A stretch of DNA of 64,000 nucleotides from Sophora flavescens (Eukaryota; Streptophyta; Magnoliopsida; Fabales; Fabaceae): NCBI GenBank assembly GCA_030762895.1, contig CM061065.1:79307607-79371606 (forward strand), in the 5' to 3' direction. Made by a program: the position numbers and the translations under genes. The notes under the pieces are model-generated. The model had not been told where the DNA came from, did not search any database, and worked only from the letters and a program-made list of their open reading frames with translations. Positions 1-11,293 of the stretch are shown piece by piece; the first letter of the stretch is position 1, and each line of letters starts with the position of its first letter.

Positions 1-2148
1 AAACTTTTTGGCAACCTTGAGAAATGCACATTTTGCACCACCAAAGTGGTATTCTTGGGATATGTTATTAGTGCACAAGGTGTGCAATTAGATGAAGAGA
101 AAATTAAGGCCATCCAAAGTTGGCAAACACCTAAAAATGTTGTAGATATTAGGAGTTTCCATGGATTGGCAAGTTTTTATAGAAGATTTGTCAAAGACTT
201 TAGCACTTTGGCAAGTCCTTTAAATAAGGTTTTAAAGAAACATGTGTCATTTCATTGGGGCCAAAGCCAAGAAAACTCCTGTAATATACTCAAGGAAAAA
301 TTGACCAATGCACCAATTCTTGTGCTTCCAAATTTTGTGGAGTCTTTTGAGATAGAGTGCGATGCTTCTAATGTAGGCATTGGGGCCGTTTTGCTTCAAG
401 AAGGACACCCCATTGCTTACTTTAGTGAGAAACTTTCTGGGGCACATTTTAACTATTCAACTTATGATAAAGAACTTTATGCCCTAGTAAAGAGTCTCAA
501 AGTTAGGCAACAATATCTCTTGCCCAAGGAATTTGTCATTCATAGTGGTCATGAATCATTAAAACACTTAAAGGGGCAAGGAAAATTAAACAAGAGACAT
601 GCCAAATGGATAGAATTCATAGAACAGTTTCCTTATGTGATTAAACATAAACAAGGTAAAAGCAATGTTGTGGCCAATGCACTTTCACGTAGATATGCCT
701 TACTTTCAATGCTTGAAACTAAACTTTTAGGATTTGATCACATAAAGGAATTGTACATTAATGATCCTGAATTTTCTACAATTTACACTCAAATAGGGTC
801 CATGGCACATAAAGGATATTTCATCAACGAGAGATTCCTTTTTAAAGGCAAAAGACTTTGTGTGCCAAGGCATTCTATTTGGGAGTTGTTGGTAAGAGAA
901 GCACATCAAGGGGGATTAATGGGGCACTTTGGTGTTCACAAGACTTTAGAGGTTTTTCATGAACATTTCTTTTGGCCATAAATGAAAATCCAAGTCCAAA
1001 AGTTATGTGAAAAATGCATTGAATGTTTGACGGCAAAGTCAAAGAGTAAGCCACATGGGTTGTACACTCCATTACCTAGTCCTTCTTATCCTTGGATTGA
1101 TATCTCTATGGATTTTGTATTAGGATTGCCAAGGACTAGGCGAGGGAATGACTCAATCTTTGTGGTTGTGGATAGGTTTTCCAAGATGGCTCATTTCATT
1201 CCATGTCACAAAAGTGATGATGGTTGCCATGTAGTCAACCTTTTCTTTAGGGAAATAGTTAGAGTACATGGGATTCCTAGAAGCATTGTATCCGATAGAG
1301 ATACAAAGTTTCTAAGTCATTTTTGGAGAACTTCGTGGGGCAAGCTTGGAACAAAATTACTCTTTTCGACTACTTGCCACCCACAAACGGATGGGCAAAC
1401 CGATGTCATTAATAGGACTCTTTCTACTCTCCTAAGAACCATCCTCAAGAAAAACCTAAAGTCTTGGTAAGAGTGCTTACCTTTCATTGAGTTTGCATAC
1501 AACCGTGTGCACCATTCTACTACTAAGCATTCCCATATTGAGATAATCTATGGTTTTAATCCACAAACCCCACTTGATTTGCTTCCATTACCAATGGACC
1601 AATCTTTGTTGCATCAAGATGGGCTTGCAAAGGCCAAATTTGTTAAAAAGCTCCATGAACAAGTAAAATTGAATATTGAAAAACAAGGGGAGCACAATGC
1701 AAGGCAAGTAAATAAGGGAAGAAAACAAGTGTTACTCAGGGTGCACTTAAGAAAAGAGAGGTTTCCTTTACAAAGGAAGTCCAAACTCCTACCAAGGGGT
1801 GATGGATCTTTCCAAGTATTGGAGAAAATAAATGATAATGCATATAAAATAGATCTCCCTGGTGATTATAATGTAAGTGCCACTTTTAATGTGTCTTATC
1901 TCAGTCTTTTTGAAAATGACACAGATGATGATCAACACAATTCGTGGACGAATGTGCTTCAAAAAGGAGGAGATGATATAAGCATGGACAATCAAAGCCA
2001 AGGATCTAGCATTGAAGACCTACATGGACCCTTAACAAGGGCAACGCTTAGAAGAATCCAAGACTCATTGAAGAAGGTGGTGGTCAATCATTTGACTCAT
2101 AGGCAACCGTATGAAGAGGACTTCACCTTGAACCTCTTGTGCATTTAG
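1..2148 (+). pseudogene. Ty3/gypsy polyprotein, 3' part (RT thumb, RNase H, integrase)
   Basis: One reading frame, open from base 1, runs to 2148 and is broken by in-frame TAA codons at 979-981 and 1468-1470. In order I see the end of reverse transcriptase (FLGYVIS, then FHGLASFYRRFVKDFS), RNase H (ECDASNVGIGAVLLQ, YDKELYAL), the integrase zinc finger (GHFGVHKT..CEKCIEC) and the integrase core (MDFVLGLP, VSDRDTKF, QTDGQTDVINRTL). Two catalytic positions look changed: RNase H reads HSGHESLKHL where the family has SDHxSL, and the last integrase acid is Asp where Glu is usual. The last 175 bases lie inside the 3' LTR, a layout known from CRM-type chromoviruses, but I cannot confirm the clade. 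gag, protease and most of RT lie before the window. The stops and lost residues mark it as inactive. Confidence 0.9.
1961..1973 (+). promoter_or_regulatory. Polypurine tract of the gypsy element
   Basis: AAAAAGGAGGAGA lies directly before the LTR start TGATAT. It is the expected plus-strand primer for LTR retrotransposon replication. It falls inside the coding frame, since the polyprotein reads on into the LTR. Confidence 0.7.
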
Positions 2149-2927
2149 CTATTGACCACCTAGTTAGGGATAGGACCTTGGACTCTTGTTTAGCTTAGAC
2201 TTCATGTAATAAAGGTAGGGACTAGGAACCTTGTATAGAGTAGAGTTTATGTAATAAAAAGTGCTTATTCAAAAGAAGCACTTAGGTCTAATCTAGGATT
2301 TGGGCCTATTGGGCCATAGCATAATAGTAGAAGGCATTAGGCCCAAAACAAATCCCACACTTGGGTGGATGAAGGAAAAGGGCGCTACTTGCACTCCAAG
2401 CTAGGGTAACTTGCACTTCAAGTTAGTCGAGCTTGCACCTTAAGTAGGATGAGCCTATAAATAGATGTCATGTAAATCTTTGTTCAAGTTTGGATACATT
2501 TGAGTTTTCTCATACTTGAGATTTCTATAGAGAGTTGAGAGTTCTCCTCTTCTTGGTTCTTGAATTGAACCTTTGATTCTTATCTTGAATATCTCTATTC
2601 AAGTGGTGAATCCTCCTTTGGCTTATCAATTCAATCTTCAACTCCATGAAGCATTGATTGTGGCGCCTTCTTCTTCTTCTCTACCTCTTCCATTTTCTAC
2701 TTTATGTTCTTTAATTCTTGCACTTTAATTTTCTTCACTTTAATTCTTGTTCTTGCTATTTCAATTCATATACAATTGTGCTCTTCTAATCCTTTTTGTT
2801 TCTCTTGACTCTCGCTTGAGATTCAAGTTTCATTCAATTGTTCTTGTTTGTGTTTGATCTTGAATTTAAAGCAATTAGTTCAAATAAAGATCCTCAAATG
2901 TTTAGTGATCAATCCTTGATCATATCA
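1974..2927 (+). repeat. 3' LTR of the Ty3/gypsy element (954 bp)
   Basis: It starts TGATATAAGC right after a polypurine tract and ends GATCATATCA, so the ends form the inverted repeat TGATAT/ATATCA. The right edge is fixed independently: the flanking sequence on the minus strand is CACTA transposase coding sequence that stops exactly there. The first 175 bases still encode the polyprotein C-terminus. A TATAAATA box sits at 2456-2463, preceded by three imperfect copies of an ACTTGCACTTCAAG motif at about 2387-2445. The 5-bp duplication would be CAACC (2928-2932), but its partner lies outside the window. Confidence 0.8.
2456..2463 (+). promoter_or_regulatory. TATA box in gypsy LTR
   Basis: TATAAATA about 480 bases into the LTR, followed by a pyrimidine-rich stretch, as in a plant Pol II core promoter. 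It would start the genomic RNA from the 5' copy. Confidence 0.6.
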
Positions 2928-3609
2928 CAACCGCTTAGCATCATAATAACTTTTTGGCAACAAATATTTGAAGGGTGTCACATCTTGAAGCATTTTAAAA
3001 AAGAAGTCCAAACACTGCTCGGGGACATTCCAATTACTTGCAAGCTAGAAGCCTAACACAAATCGATAATTTTGAATCTGACGCCCCTTCAAACAATGGC
3101 TTATTTGTCTCTAACAATAGATTGTAGAATCTCTGCACCGATTCATTAGGAGGCTCTTCCATGTTATCAGATTCATTTGGCTCAAAATTCTCATGTTGCC
3201 CAAGACAATCGTCCACCATCATATGCATTGACTGGAGTTGTTCGACATAGTCATCGTGGTAGCCACTGCCTAATGCACCCATGTCAAGATCGTCACCACC
3301 AACTTCATTCAAATCAATATCCGGCAAATCCTCACCATGGTCAGTCCATATCCAATAATTAGCCTTGAACCCACATCGGTATAGGTGTAACTTCACGTCA
3401 TCATCACTCAAAACCGTCATACAATTGCACTTTGTACACGGACATCTAATCCCACCCTCTTCGGCATAATCACAATGTTGCTTGGCTTTCGATATAAACT
3501 CCTCAACTCCATCTACAAATGATTGTTTCAGAAGTTGTCTCCCAAACTCGCTCCTATCATATACCCAACTACGGCTTGGGGATAATATTTCATTCTTCTG
3601 CATTTTCAC
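2928..3609 (-). pseudogene. CACTA TNP2-type transposase, N-terminal part, truncated
   Basis: The minus strand from ATG at 3609 encodes the transposase-associated domain typical of En/Spm-CACTA proteins. It opens RSWVYDRSEFGRQLL and has a zinc-like segment RCPCTKCNC followed by LHLYRCGFKANYWIWTDHGE. The family motif FYNLLLETNKPLFEGASDSKLS leads toward the TNP2 core. A one-base frameshift near 3050 stops the simple ORF at 3034, but the other frame continues recognisably (SNWNVPEQC, then LLPKSYYDAKRL). It ends at 2928, exactly where the gypsy LTR begins, so the rest of the gene lies left of the window. It is clearly inactive. Confidence 0.88.
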
Positions 3610-4327
3610 ATAAATTGACTATTTTTTAAAATGATACTATAACCCCAAATCACTCCCTTTCCTTAGAAGGTGTGGCCCTATCCCATTCGAGGAAAAAAAA
3701 TTCACCACTGTAGTATACTAGTTGCTCATCACTTCTCATGTCTTATAGCTGACGAAATTTCGACAGCATTTCCCCTTGGTCTCCAAGTACACGACTTGAC
3801 CACGGTAAGATACCACAACCAAGTATGGACACGGAGAACAAAAGAAATGCTTCGACCCGAAATTTCATCGACTATTTAACATATGAGAATCAACGAGTAA
3901 TTAGTATATCAGTGGAGAAAAAGTTTCTTCCCAAATTGTCCCAATTAGACAATTCAAGATTCAATAAAATGAGCAATACCGTGACCTCGAGTACACATGC
4001 TCGATAATATTGAACCTTGAACGGGAATCTATGGTTTTTCTCAATTACGTATTAGTTATATTATTCCTAAGTTATTTAATTAATTCATTATTTCACTTAA
4101 TTAATTTTACTAATTAAAATTTAATTGTATCAATTTATGTGTTAGCTAAATATTATAGCTAAAATAAGAATTAAAATCCTACATTAATTATTATAAATCA
4201 AAATCAGAAAAACCCACAAAATCCGACATTTCCAGTTCAACACTTATAATCGTACAATCAGTCCCAAAAACACATGATTACTGTTTTTAAATTACAATAT
4301 TTGCAACATATATGTATCATATCATTA

Positions 4328-4470
4328 TTTTTTTTGAAACAAGATGCTTATATATAACATTAACTAAACACCAAGGTCATGATTACAATCAGGAAAAACA
4401 TGAACATATAAAACGCCTAGGATACAAAACAGATTTCCTAGCTAGGTGATGTGCATGCACATTGACAAAT
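4328..4470 (-). mobile_element. 5'-truncated LINE (L1-type) 3' tail
   Basis: A 143-bp insert begins with TTTTTTTT, which is a poly(A) tail on the minus strand, and is flanked by an exact 20-bp direct repeat (4308-4327 and 4471-4490). A long target duplication, a one-sided A-tail and no terminal repeats are the signature of target-primed reverse transcription. No coding sequence is left. Confidence 0.75.
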
Positions 4471-4715
4471 ATATATGTATCATATCATTAAACACTTGAT
4501 TGACTAAATACACAATTTCAAATAAATTAAAAAAAATAGAAACCTGGCAGTGTAGACAGTAGTGGCTCCTAGGCAGTGGTGGTGATAGTGGTAAGAGCAA
4601 CTACTTAACAAACAAACATTAAACATTTAATTAACAACCATTAAACGCTTAATTAACAAACATTTAACATTAATTAAAAATTAAACAAATTGCATAAAAA
4701 AAACTAAATACCTAG

Positions 4716-7700
4716 TGTAACACCCCCGCTAGGTATTACTACGTAACACATGCGGAATTTAAATTAAAAAGATAATTTGTCAGTTGCTTTCGGAAAATAA
4801 TTTATATAAGTACATAAGCGTCTGAAATTGGGTATAAAAATTTGTCACGACTCCAAACCTAAGCCTTGATCGGCACACAGGCTTACAATCCTAGCCTGGC
4901 TAGCCTATTTAATTTAGAGATATACTTGAATAAAAGCTAGTATTTTTACAAAAATTTCGACAGAGTCTCCTCTGTAATTCGAACATCCCAGGTAAAAGAA
5001 CACATGCTAAAATAATTACATTTTCATTCCAGAATTCCAGTTACACCAAATACAACCAGGCAGTAATATGCTAAAAATAGTTATATCAATACGCTATACA
5101 TGACCAAAAGGAAAAGCTTAGGTTTTCATTCAAAAGAGATGCCCTCCGAGACATAAACATTCCATTTTAAAATAAAGGCTCTCTGAGCCATACTCATACA
5201 TACTATCAAAAATCTAAGTCTCAAACCCTAAGCTGGTCATTCTAAAGGTTATTTCTGAGGAAAACTCACATGATCATTCCACAGTCAAATACTTCATCAA
5301 AAAACCAGATCTAAGTCTCTGAGTGACTTAGGAAGACTCCTCTGCACCATCTGTACTAAAGTACCCAGGGTACGATAGCGAACCAGAAGAAACCTGATAT
5401 ATCTGTAAGGGTGAGATACCGATAAATGGATATATCACACAACAACCATATACATGACACATACAACACATTGGCATATTAGCATTTAAGCATTATTCAT
5501 AGATAAAACAACAAGTGTTATATCAGTGGGTCTCATACCCGAATCAATCAGTTTTATAAAGATAATGGATGACACTTCAATCATCAGGCTCTGAACTTAA
5601 TCTCATGAGATACCATCACCATTTTATCATTAAGAAAGAAAGAGTTGATCAAGCTCGTATGCCGCATTGGCAAGTTGTCTCCGTCACCTCATGCACCCGG
5701 ATCAATATCATCACGAATCCCTTATAACGGTCATTTGGATGCATACATCATCGAATACCACATATTAAGCGGGTATTCGATAACTCAAGCACGTCTGCTA
5801 AGGGGAAATGCATATGAATAAACGACTTTTCATTATCGAGGATTTTTGTTGTGTTCACTCTTTTCTGTTGTCGAAGCCCAAAGCTAATGACTATTCATAA
5901 TTTTCATCACTTGAAAATCAATAACACAGGACGAGCAGTCCGAGAGCTCAATCACAACACCTTAGACCGATGCCGCGGTCCAAGGTTGTGGTCGTAGAAA
6001 CAATTATAATTTTATCCATGTTTTATTTCAACATGATAAGGAATCCTACCCCATAACAACGAAATCAGGACACACAGTCCTCAATTCCAAGATTAGGACT
6101 CATAGCCCATAATATCACGATTAGGACCCCTAGTCCATAATTCTTGACATGGATCCTAGATCGTGTGCATATAACTGAATGCAAAAGGCGACATCTCGCG
6201 AACTAGATTCTCTTTCACATGTGCTTACTTTTCGCTCAGTGAAAATCAAAAACCAAAATAAAACCTCGGTCACTTATCCAAGTAACCGGAATGTTTCTAA
6301 ATCATTTAGGAGAAAATCTTTTCCTTTACAAATTCTTTTATAAAACATTTAGGAAATTCGTTTGCTTTTGAAATCCTTGATGGAATAAAGTCAAATATTT
6401 TCAAAGGGTCTTTCCTTCATAAAACACACCGTTCGAAAAGGTTTTCTCTCGTACAAAACTTTTGATCATAAAAAGGTGGTTTCCTTCAACTTAAAATCAC
6501 TTCAACATTTTTCTAAAAACAAAGATCTTATTCTTCTGAAGTAAGCACTTTAAACAATGAACTTTTATAAATGAACCCAAAACTTTCAAAATTCTATTCA
6601 AGGCTTATTAAGGCTTTTAATCCTTATAGTCATTGGGCACAGACTCAAGTCCGGCTTCTCAAATTTCAATCAACAGTAATATATTCACAACAATAATAAT
6701 ATCATAGTTAATGACATTCATCACATATAATAATTCACACCACTTTAAAGCAAGAAATGTTCAACTTCAAGTAATAACCACAATGGTTCAAGTAAACAAG
6801 TTATTCAAGTATTGGCTCAATATCACAATAATCTTCACAACACTCAACTATACACACATACACACATGCATATAGTTATTGAATATCCCTAGGCAAGCTC
6901 CCCTTACTTTTGAAGATAAGTAAAGGATCCTCGTCTTAATGCTCCCGTTAGCTCCAAGAGTGTAACTATATACTCCATCAAGCAAGCATAGCCGTGTCAA
7001 ACGTCTCAGAGAGGGAATCCAACAACGCGCAACAACCATAAATCAAGAAATCAATTACACATGATCAAACACACATTCTAATTTGATCTAAACACTTAAT
7101 CTTATTACCAAACAAGGTCATTTTCAAAGAAAATCATGTTTTGAGCTTAAGCTTCACAATACCCTTTGAGGAAACTTTGTTTTGATTAAAGGATCATGAA
7201 AATGAACTTAGGAATCATCAACGAAAAGTCCTAATTTCATAAATGCAACCTCAATTTTACCAAACATAACCAATTTCAATAAAAATCGAATTGGGGTTTT
7301 AGGGTTCATAAATCAATTTGGGAAAAACTCATTTTAACTAAAGAATAATGAAATTGGTTTAGGGAAACATTAATTCACAGTCCCAATTACGTAAAACAAG
7401 TGTTAATTTCACACTTTGAAACTGAAATCCAAAACCTTAGGGTTAGGGTTTCAAAATCAGTTTGGGGATTTTTCAACTACAAGAGATTATGGGTAAAACA
7501 CTTACCCAAGATGACTAGGAAGAGAGAAAGCGGCGGCTGGGACGGCAGCCATGGCGGAGGACGGCGGTTCATGGCGGTGGTTCGTTCTCTGTGACAACAA
7601 AAGAGAGAGAGGTGCATCAACTCAAGGAAGAAGATGGAGCTTGAAAGGAACTCACATGGTGGATAACCACCATGAAGAGGTGGCGCGGCCAACACTTACC

Positions 7701-8477
7701 GTGGTGGAGCACGTTTTTTGCACGGAGGAGCTCGATCAAACACAGCAGGGACACGGCAATCGGAGGAGGCGGACCGGAGGCGTGAGTCGCGCGACTCCGA
7801 CGACGGTTCAGGGGTCGTGGTCGCGGTTGGACTGGGGCGGCAGTCGCGGCCGCTAGAGGGGAGAAAGTAGGGAGGAGATGAAGTGATATGAGAAGGGGAA
7901 GAAGTGTGTTCTGTTGAAGGAGGAAAGAAGAAACGTACAAAGGAAGGGAGTATGGGCTGCTGTACGCGTGAAATAAAGGGGAGGAAAGAGAAATTTCTGA
8001 TTTTTTTGTATTAGTGGGTACAAAAGAGTGATAAATATCAAGTCTAAAAATAAATACGTTTTTAGTTTTTTGAATCTAAAACTAAAGGGTGACAAATATA
8101 TACTTTCAAAATTTGAAATAAAGTAGAGATTGATAGTTGAATTGATCAACTAAGAAAATCCACTGTCCAACATTTAATCTCCGATTAATGTCAAACCAGT
8201 TTATTTTCAAATCTAAAATTAAATAGAATGAAAATATGAAAATGCTTTTCTCTTAATCATATTATTTAAAACATTTTTCTGTATTGGTAATAATAGTGAC
8301 AATCACGTAAATTATTGTCTAGTAAGCGTGCATTCACTGAAATAAGTCAGTGCTAACGCACCCAATAAAATAATTTGAAGAGAGTAATTTAATTACTCAA
8401 ACTAAACCACATAACAAAATAAACATAAACATCCAAATAAAATAATTAATCGTATGTGTAAAAACTAGGGTATTACA
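4716..8477 (-). mobile_element. Solo LTR, 3.76 kb, Tekay/Del-like
   Basis: The block begins TGTAACACCCCC and ends GGGTATTACA, flanked on both sides by CCTAG (4711-4715 and 8478-8482). TG..CA ends with a perfect 5-bp duplication and no gag, pol, primer site or polypurine tract inside argue for a solo LTR left by recombination between two LTRs. On the minus strand it runs TGTAATACCCTAG to GGGGGTGTTACA, the end style of long-LTR Tekay/Del chromoviruses; the clade is inference. Inside are degenerate repeats around GGACTCATAGCCCATAAT (6060-6150). A G/C-rich stretch (7520-7860) yields long chance ORFs on both strands. 3.76 kb is long for an LTR but within the range of this lineage. Confidence 0.8.
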
Positions 8478-8756
8478 CCTAGCTCTAGGGTTACTGCTGG
8501 TAGTGGGGGAGGAGGTTGTGGTGGTGGCGACTGGCGGTTCTGGCAGTTGGGGAGGTAGGACATAGTGGTAGCAGTGGTGGTGGCGCGTGCGGTGGTTAAG
8601 GTGTGGCATGCGGATGACGAAACAATGCATGGGACTGGCGCGCGCGGAGAAGAAGGAGAGAACATATAAGGAAGAGAAGAGAAAAAGAGAGGTGGAGGTG
8701 TGGTGGTGGCGCGCGCGGTGGCAGAGAGCGGTGGGGGTGGCCAGTCGCGATGAAAG

Positions 8757-8828
8757 GAGAAGAAGAAGAAGAAGAAGAAGAAGAAGAAGAAGAAGAAGAA
8801 GAAGAAGAAGAAGAAGAAGAAGAAGAAA
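8757..8828 (+). repeat. (GAA)n microsatellite
   Basis: About 24 nearly perfect GAA units inside the leader of CACTA no. 1. It creates long poly-Arg, poly-Glu and poly-Leu ORFs in several frames, which I do not regard as genes. Confidence 0.95.
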
Positions 8829-8888
8829 GAGTGAAAAGAGAGGGAAAAGTGAGGGAGGGAGAAGGGTTTCTGCCACTAAAAGACCCAA

Positions 8889-9238
8889 GTTTCCGACAGT
8901 CAAGTTCGTCGGTAATTCAAATTTTTGAATTCCAACGGCCTGGTCCATCGATAATATAAAAAAAAATTCTGACGGACAGGACCGTTGGTAATTACCGACG
9001 GGCTAGTCCGTCGGTAGTGCCACGCGCCAAATTTTCCCCCTTCTTGCCACTTTTTTCGACGAAATTGCCGACGGATATTCCATAGGTAATGTTACCGACG
9101 GTCGTTCCGTCGGAAATACCTGTGACTTTTCATGTTCTAACTTACCGACGGCAAAAGCCGTCGGAAATTGCCTAGTTACCGACGGACTTGCTGTTCGTCG
9201 GAAATTTTCCGCCGGTAGTATCCCATTTTCTTGTAGTG
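8889..9238 (-). repeat. CACTA no. 1 subterminal repeats and 5' terminal inverted repeat
   Basis: At least eight CCGACGG or CCGTCGG words in both orientations, often paired as short hairpins (ACCGACGGACTAGTCCGTCGGT type), lead up to the terminus ATTTTCTTGTAGTG at 9225-9238. Such arrays bind the TNPA-type protein in En/Spm elements; that role is inferred from the family. Confidence 0.85.
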
Positions 9239-9797
9239 AGATGAAAACATTTTAAGAAAAAGCCTTTATGGCAGAAAATTCTACTAAGAATTTTTATTGT
9301 CTAATCAAAACGTTTTAAAAATGATTTTAAATGATTTGATGTTTTCAAACAAATGAATTTTAGAGGAAAATGAATTTCCTGTAAAATGATTTGAAAAGAG
9401 CGAAAATATTCTTCCAACGAAACTTGGGAGAAATTCTTGTATTTTGATTTTCAAGTGAATTTTCACTGAACGAAAAATATGTATTTGAAAGTTTTTGAAA
9501 GATAAGTAGATCTAGTTATCGATGCGTCGGGCTAGAGTTCCTGTGAGTATGTATTTGTACCATGAGTTACATGTGTCATGGGTTAAAATCCCAGTTGGCG
9601 CACTTGACTTCGTGAAAAGTATTGACGAATCTAGTGATCGGTGAATCGGCCTAGAATTTCGTAAATGAGTACTCGAACTGCTTGTCCTGTGTTGATTAAT
9701 ACCTTTCTAAAATTAGTCGTGAGCTTTGAGCCTCAACAAGAAAGAACGAAACGAAGAAGAAGAAAAACAGCAAACCAACTGTTTTACATGCATAGAC

Positions 9798-10678
9798 CCG
9801 ACAGACGTGCCACCATGTTAATGGCAGACATGCCATCACGATAACGGCATAAGTGCCACTATGATGTTAACGGTAGATGTCTCACTATGTTAACGGCAGA
9901 CATGCCACCCAGTGGCAGAGCTTTATGATGACATAGGCTCCCCAAAAATTTTAGAACATTTTTTTACCTATATAATTTTATACATAAAGCCCAACGCCCT
10001 TGTAAAAAAAAATAACTAAAAAGCCCGGTCCCTTTGATTAGCTTGGGGTGTGGTGGTCAAGCTTGAGGGATGATCGTTTTGTTGTGTTGGTCCTTCAGGG
10101 ATCCTATTTTGGACATGTCAACTTTTTATTGGGATTTTTAGATGCTGCAGTGATTCTGGTCTTTAGATTTGAAGATGCAAACTAGAGTTTTTTTGGATGA
10201 TGGCTATAGATGGAGATCATCTATCATATAATAGTGCTTCATTCTGTCTCATCCATTTAGATTGTGCCAATTAAAAAATTAATTACATGATTCATTGCAA
10301 GTGTATCTTTTTAAATGACATGACACAATATTAGTGGATGAGACATGGAATGAGACACAATTTTTGGACAAGTGATCTCTATCCAATGACTATATAGGGG
10401 AAGTTAATGTGTCAAGTGATCTCTATCCAATGACAAAGTAATTTTTAGTTATTTACTTTAATATTATATATTTTGATCAATTTTGAGTTTATATTGCAAC
10501 TTAAATTTTAGAAATATAATATGATATTATATATTTAAATTATGCATTTATTTTGGCTCCCCTAATTTTTTGGTTCAAGATCCGCCACTGATGCCACCAC
10601 GATTACAGCAGATGTGCCACCACGTTAATGCCGGAAGACGTGCCAATGCACTAAGGCAGACGTACGTGCCAACCACGT
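9798..10678 (+). repeat. ~23-bp GTGCCACCA-GTTAACGGCAGA minisatellite, split by a hAT insertion
   Basis: Degenerate tandem copies of a unit close to CAGACGTGCCACCATGTTAA. About five copies lie at 9798-9909 and about three at 10591-10678. The hAT element at 9910-10590 separates them. Together they would form one array of roughly 190 bases. Confidence 0.75.
9910..10590. mobile_element. Non-autonomous hAT element, 681 bp
   Basis: The ends are CAGTGGCAGAGC and GATCCGCCACTG, which pair as a terminal inverted repeat (CAGTGGC(A/G)GA(G/T)C). It is flanked by the exact 8-bp repeat ATGCCACC (9902-9909 and 10591-10598), the duplication length of hAT transposases. No transposase is encoded. Inside, a GTGATCTCTATCCAATGAC segment occurs twice (about 10370 and 10418). 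Confidence 0.88.
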
Positions 10679-10870
10679 GCATGCATTTTTATAACTTATG
10701 ATGATTGTGGGGTATAAATCTCTTCGATTAAAATAGTATTGATATATTGATAATGAGTTATACTATCATATATGTTATTATGATTATACGTTTTGGCCTG
10801 GTGTGTCACGTATGTGACTATCGTGATAAACTTACATGTCGTATCTCACCCTTGCAATATTTTTTCTATT

Positions 10871-11285
10871 CTTGATTTTGCCATTGTACCTTGGTACGTG
10901 GATATAGACATTGGAAAACAAAATTTGTATTAAATGAAGAGTATTTTGAAAATAACATCATTAAATTGAATAGAAATAGTTGAAATTTACTTATATATTA
11001 TATCAAAAAGTTTGAGACTTTTTTTTCCTTATAATCGAGACTAGTGTGTATAACCCAAGGGTGAGAGTTGACAAAGATTAAAGGTAAGGAAAGATGTGTT
11101 AAAACAAAAACGTAACGAAAGATGAGAGGAGAGGGATAAGGAATGAAAAGCCAAAACAATGATAAGTATAGTTAAGAATAATTAAAAGAATTTAGAATTT
11201 TAAATAACATTTGATATAATAATATATATATTGATGCCGTGAAGCACTGGAACTTTTACTACTATGGATCGGTAGACGGGGAGGC
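10871..11285. other. A/T-rich spacer, nothing recognised
   Basis: No ORF with family likeness, RNA gene or element end was seen in this stretch between the LTR-like remnant and the MITE candidate. Confidence 0.6.
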
Positions 11286-11293
11286 AGATTTTT

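Larger units (their letters stand above)
2928..9238 (-). mobile_element. CACTA (En/Spm) transposon no. 1, 5' portion, with nested insertions
   Basis: The right edge reads ATTTTCTTGTAGTG, the reverse complement of a CACTACAAGAAAAT terminus, so the element's 5' end is at 9238. The 350 bases inside it hold subterminal repeats of the type ACCGACGG..CCGTCGGT. TNP2 at 2928-3609 points the same way. Three younger insertions break it: a gypsy element at the left edge, a LINE tail at 4328-4470 and a solo LTR at 4716-8477. Without these, about 1.9 kb of leader lies between the terminus and the TNP2 start; in it I see no other gene, only G-rich GGTGGTGG sequence at 4550-4600 and 8490-8760. The 3' terminus is outside the window. 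Confidence 0.8.
9239..10870 (+). repeat. Diverged LTR-like remnant, probably Tekay/Del-type
   Basis: Not coding. It shares short words with the reverse complement of the solo LTR at 4716-8477: TTTTGATTTTC..TTTTCACTGA.CGAAAA near 9437-9475 matches the region around 6230-6255, and TATCTCACCCTT near 10840 matches that around 5405-5425. The order is the same, so it looks like an older copy in the opposite orientation that CACTA no. 1 later entered or abutted. No intact ends were found, so the limits are approximate. Confidence 0.45.

Noticed and set aside
7400..8149. Overlapping ORFs of 64-107 codons on both strands
   Set aside because: They lie in the G/C-rich core of the solo LTR. Several frames are open at once, with no motif.
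8397..8959. Long ORFs on both strands (poly-Leu, poly-Arg, poly-Glu)
   Set aside because: They are created by the (GAA)n microsatellite in the CACTA leader and have no family likeness.
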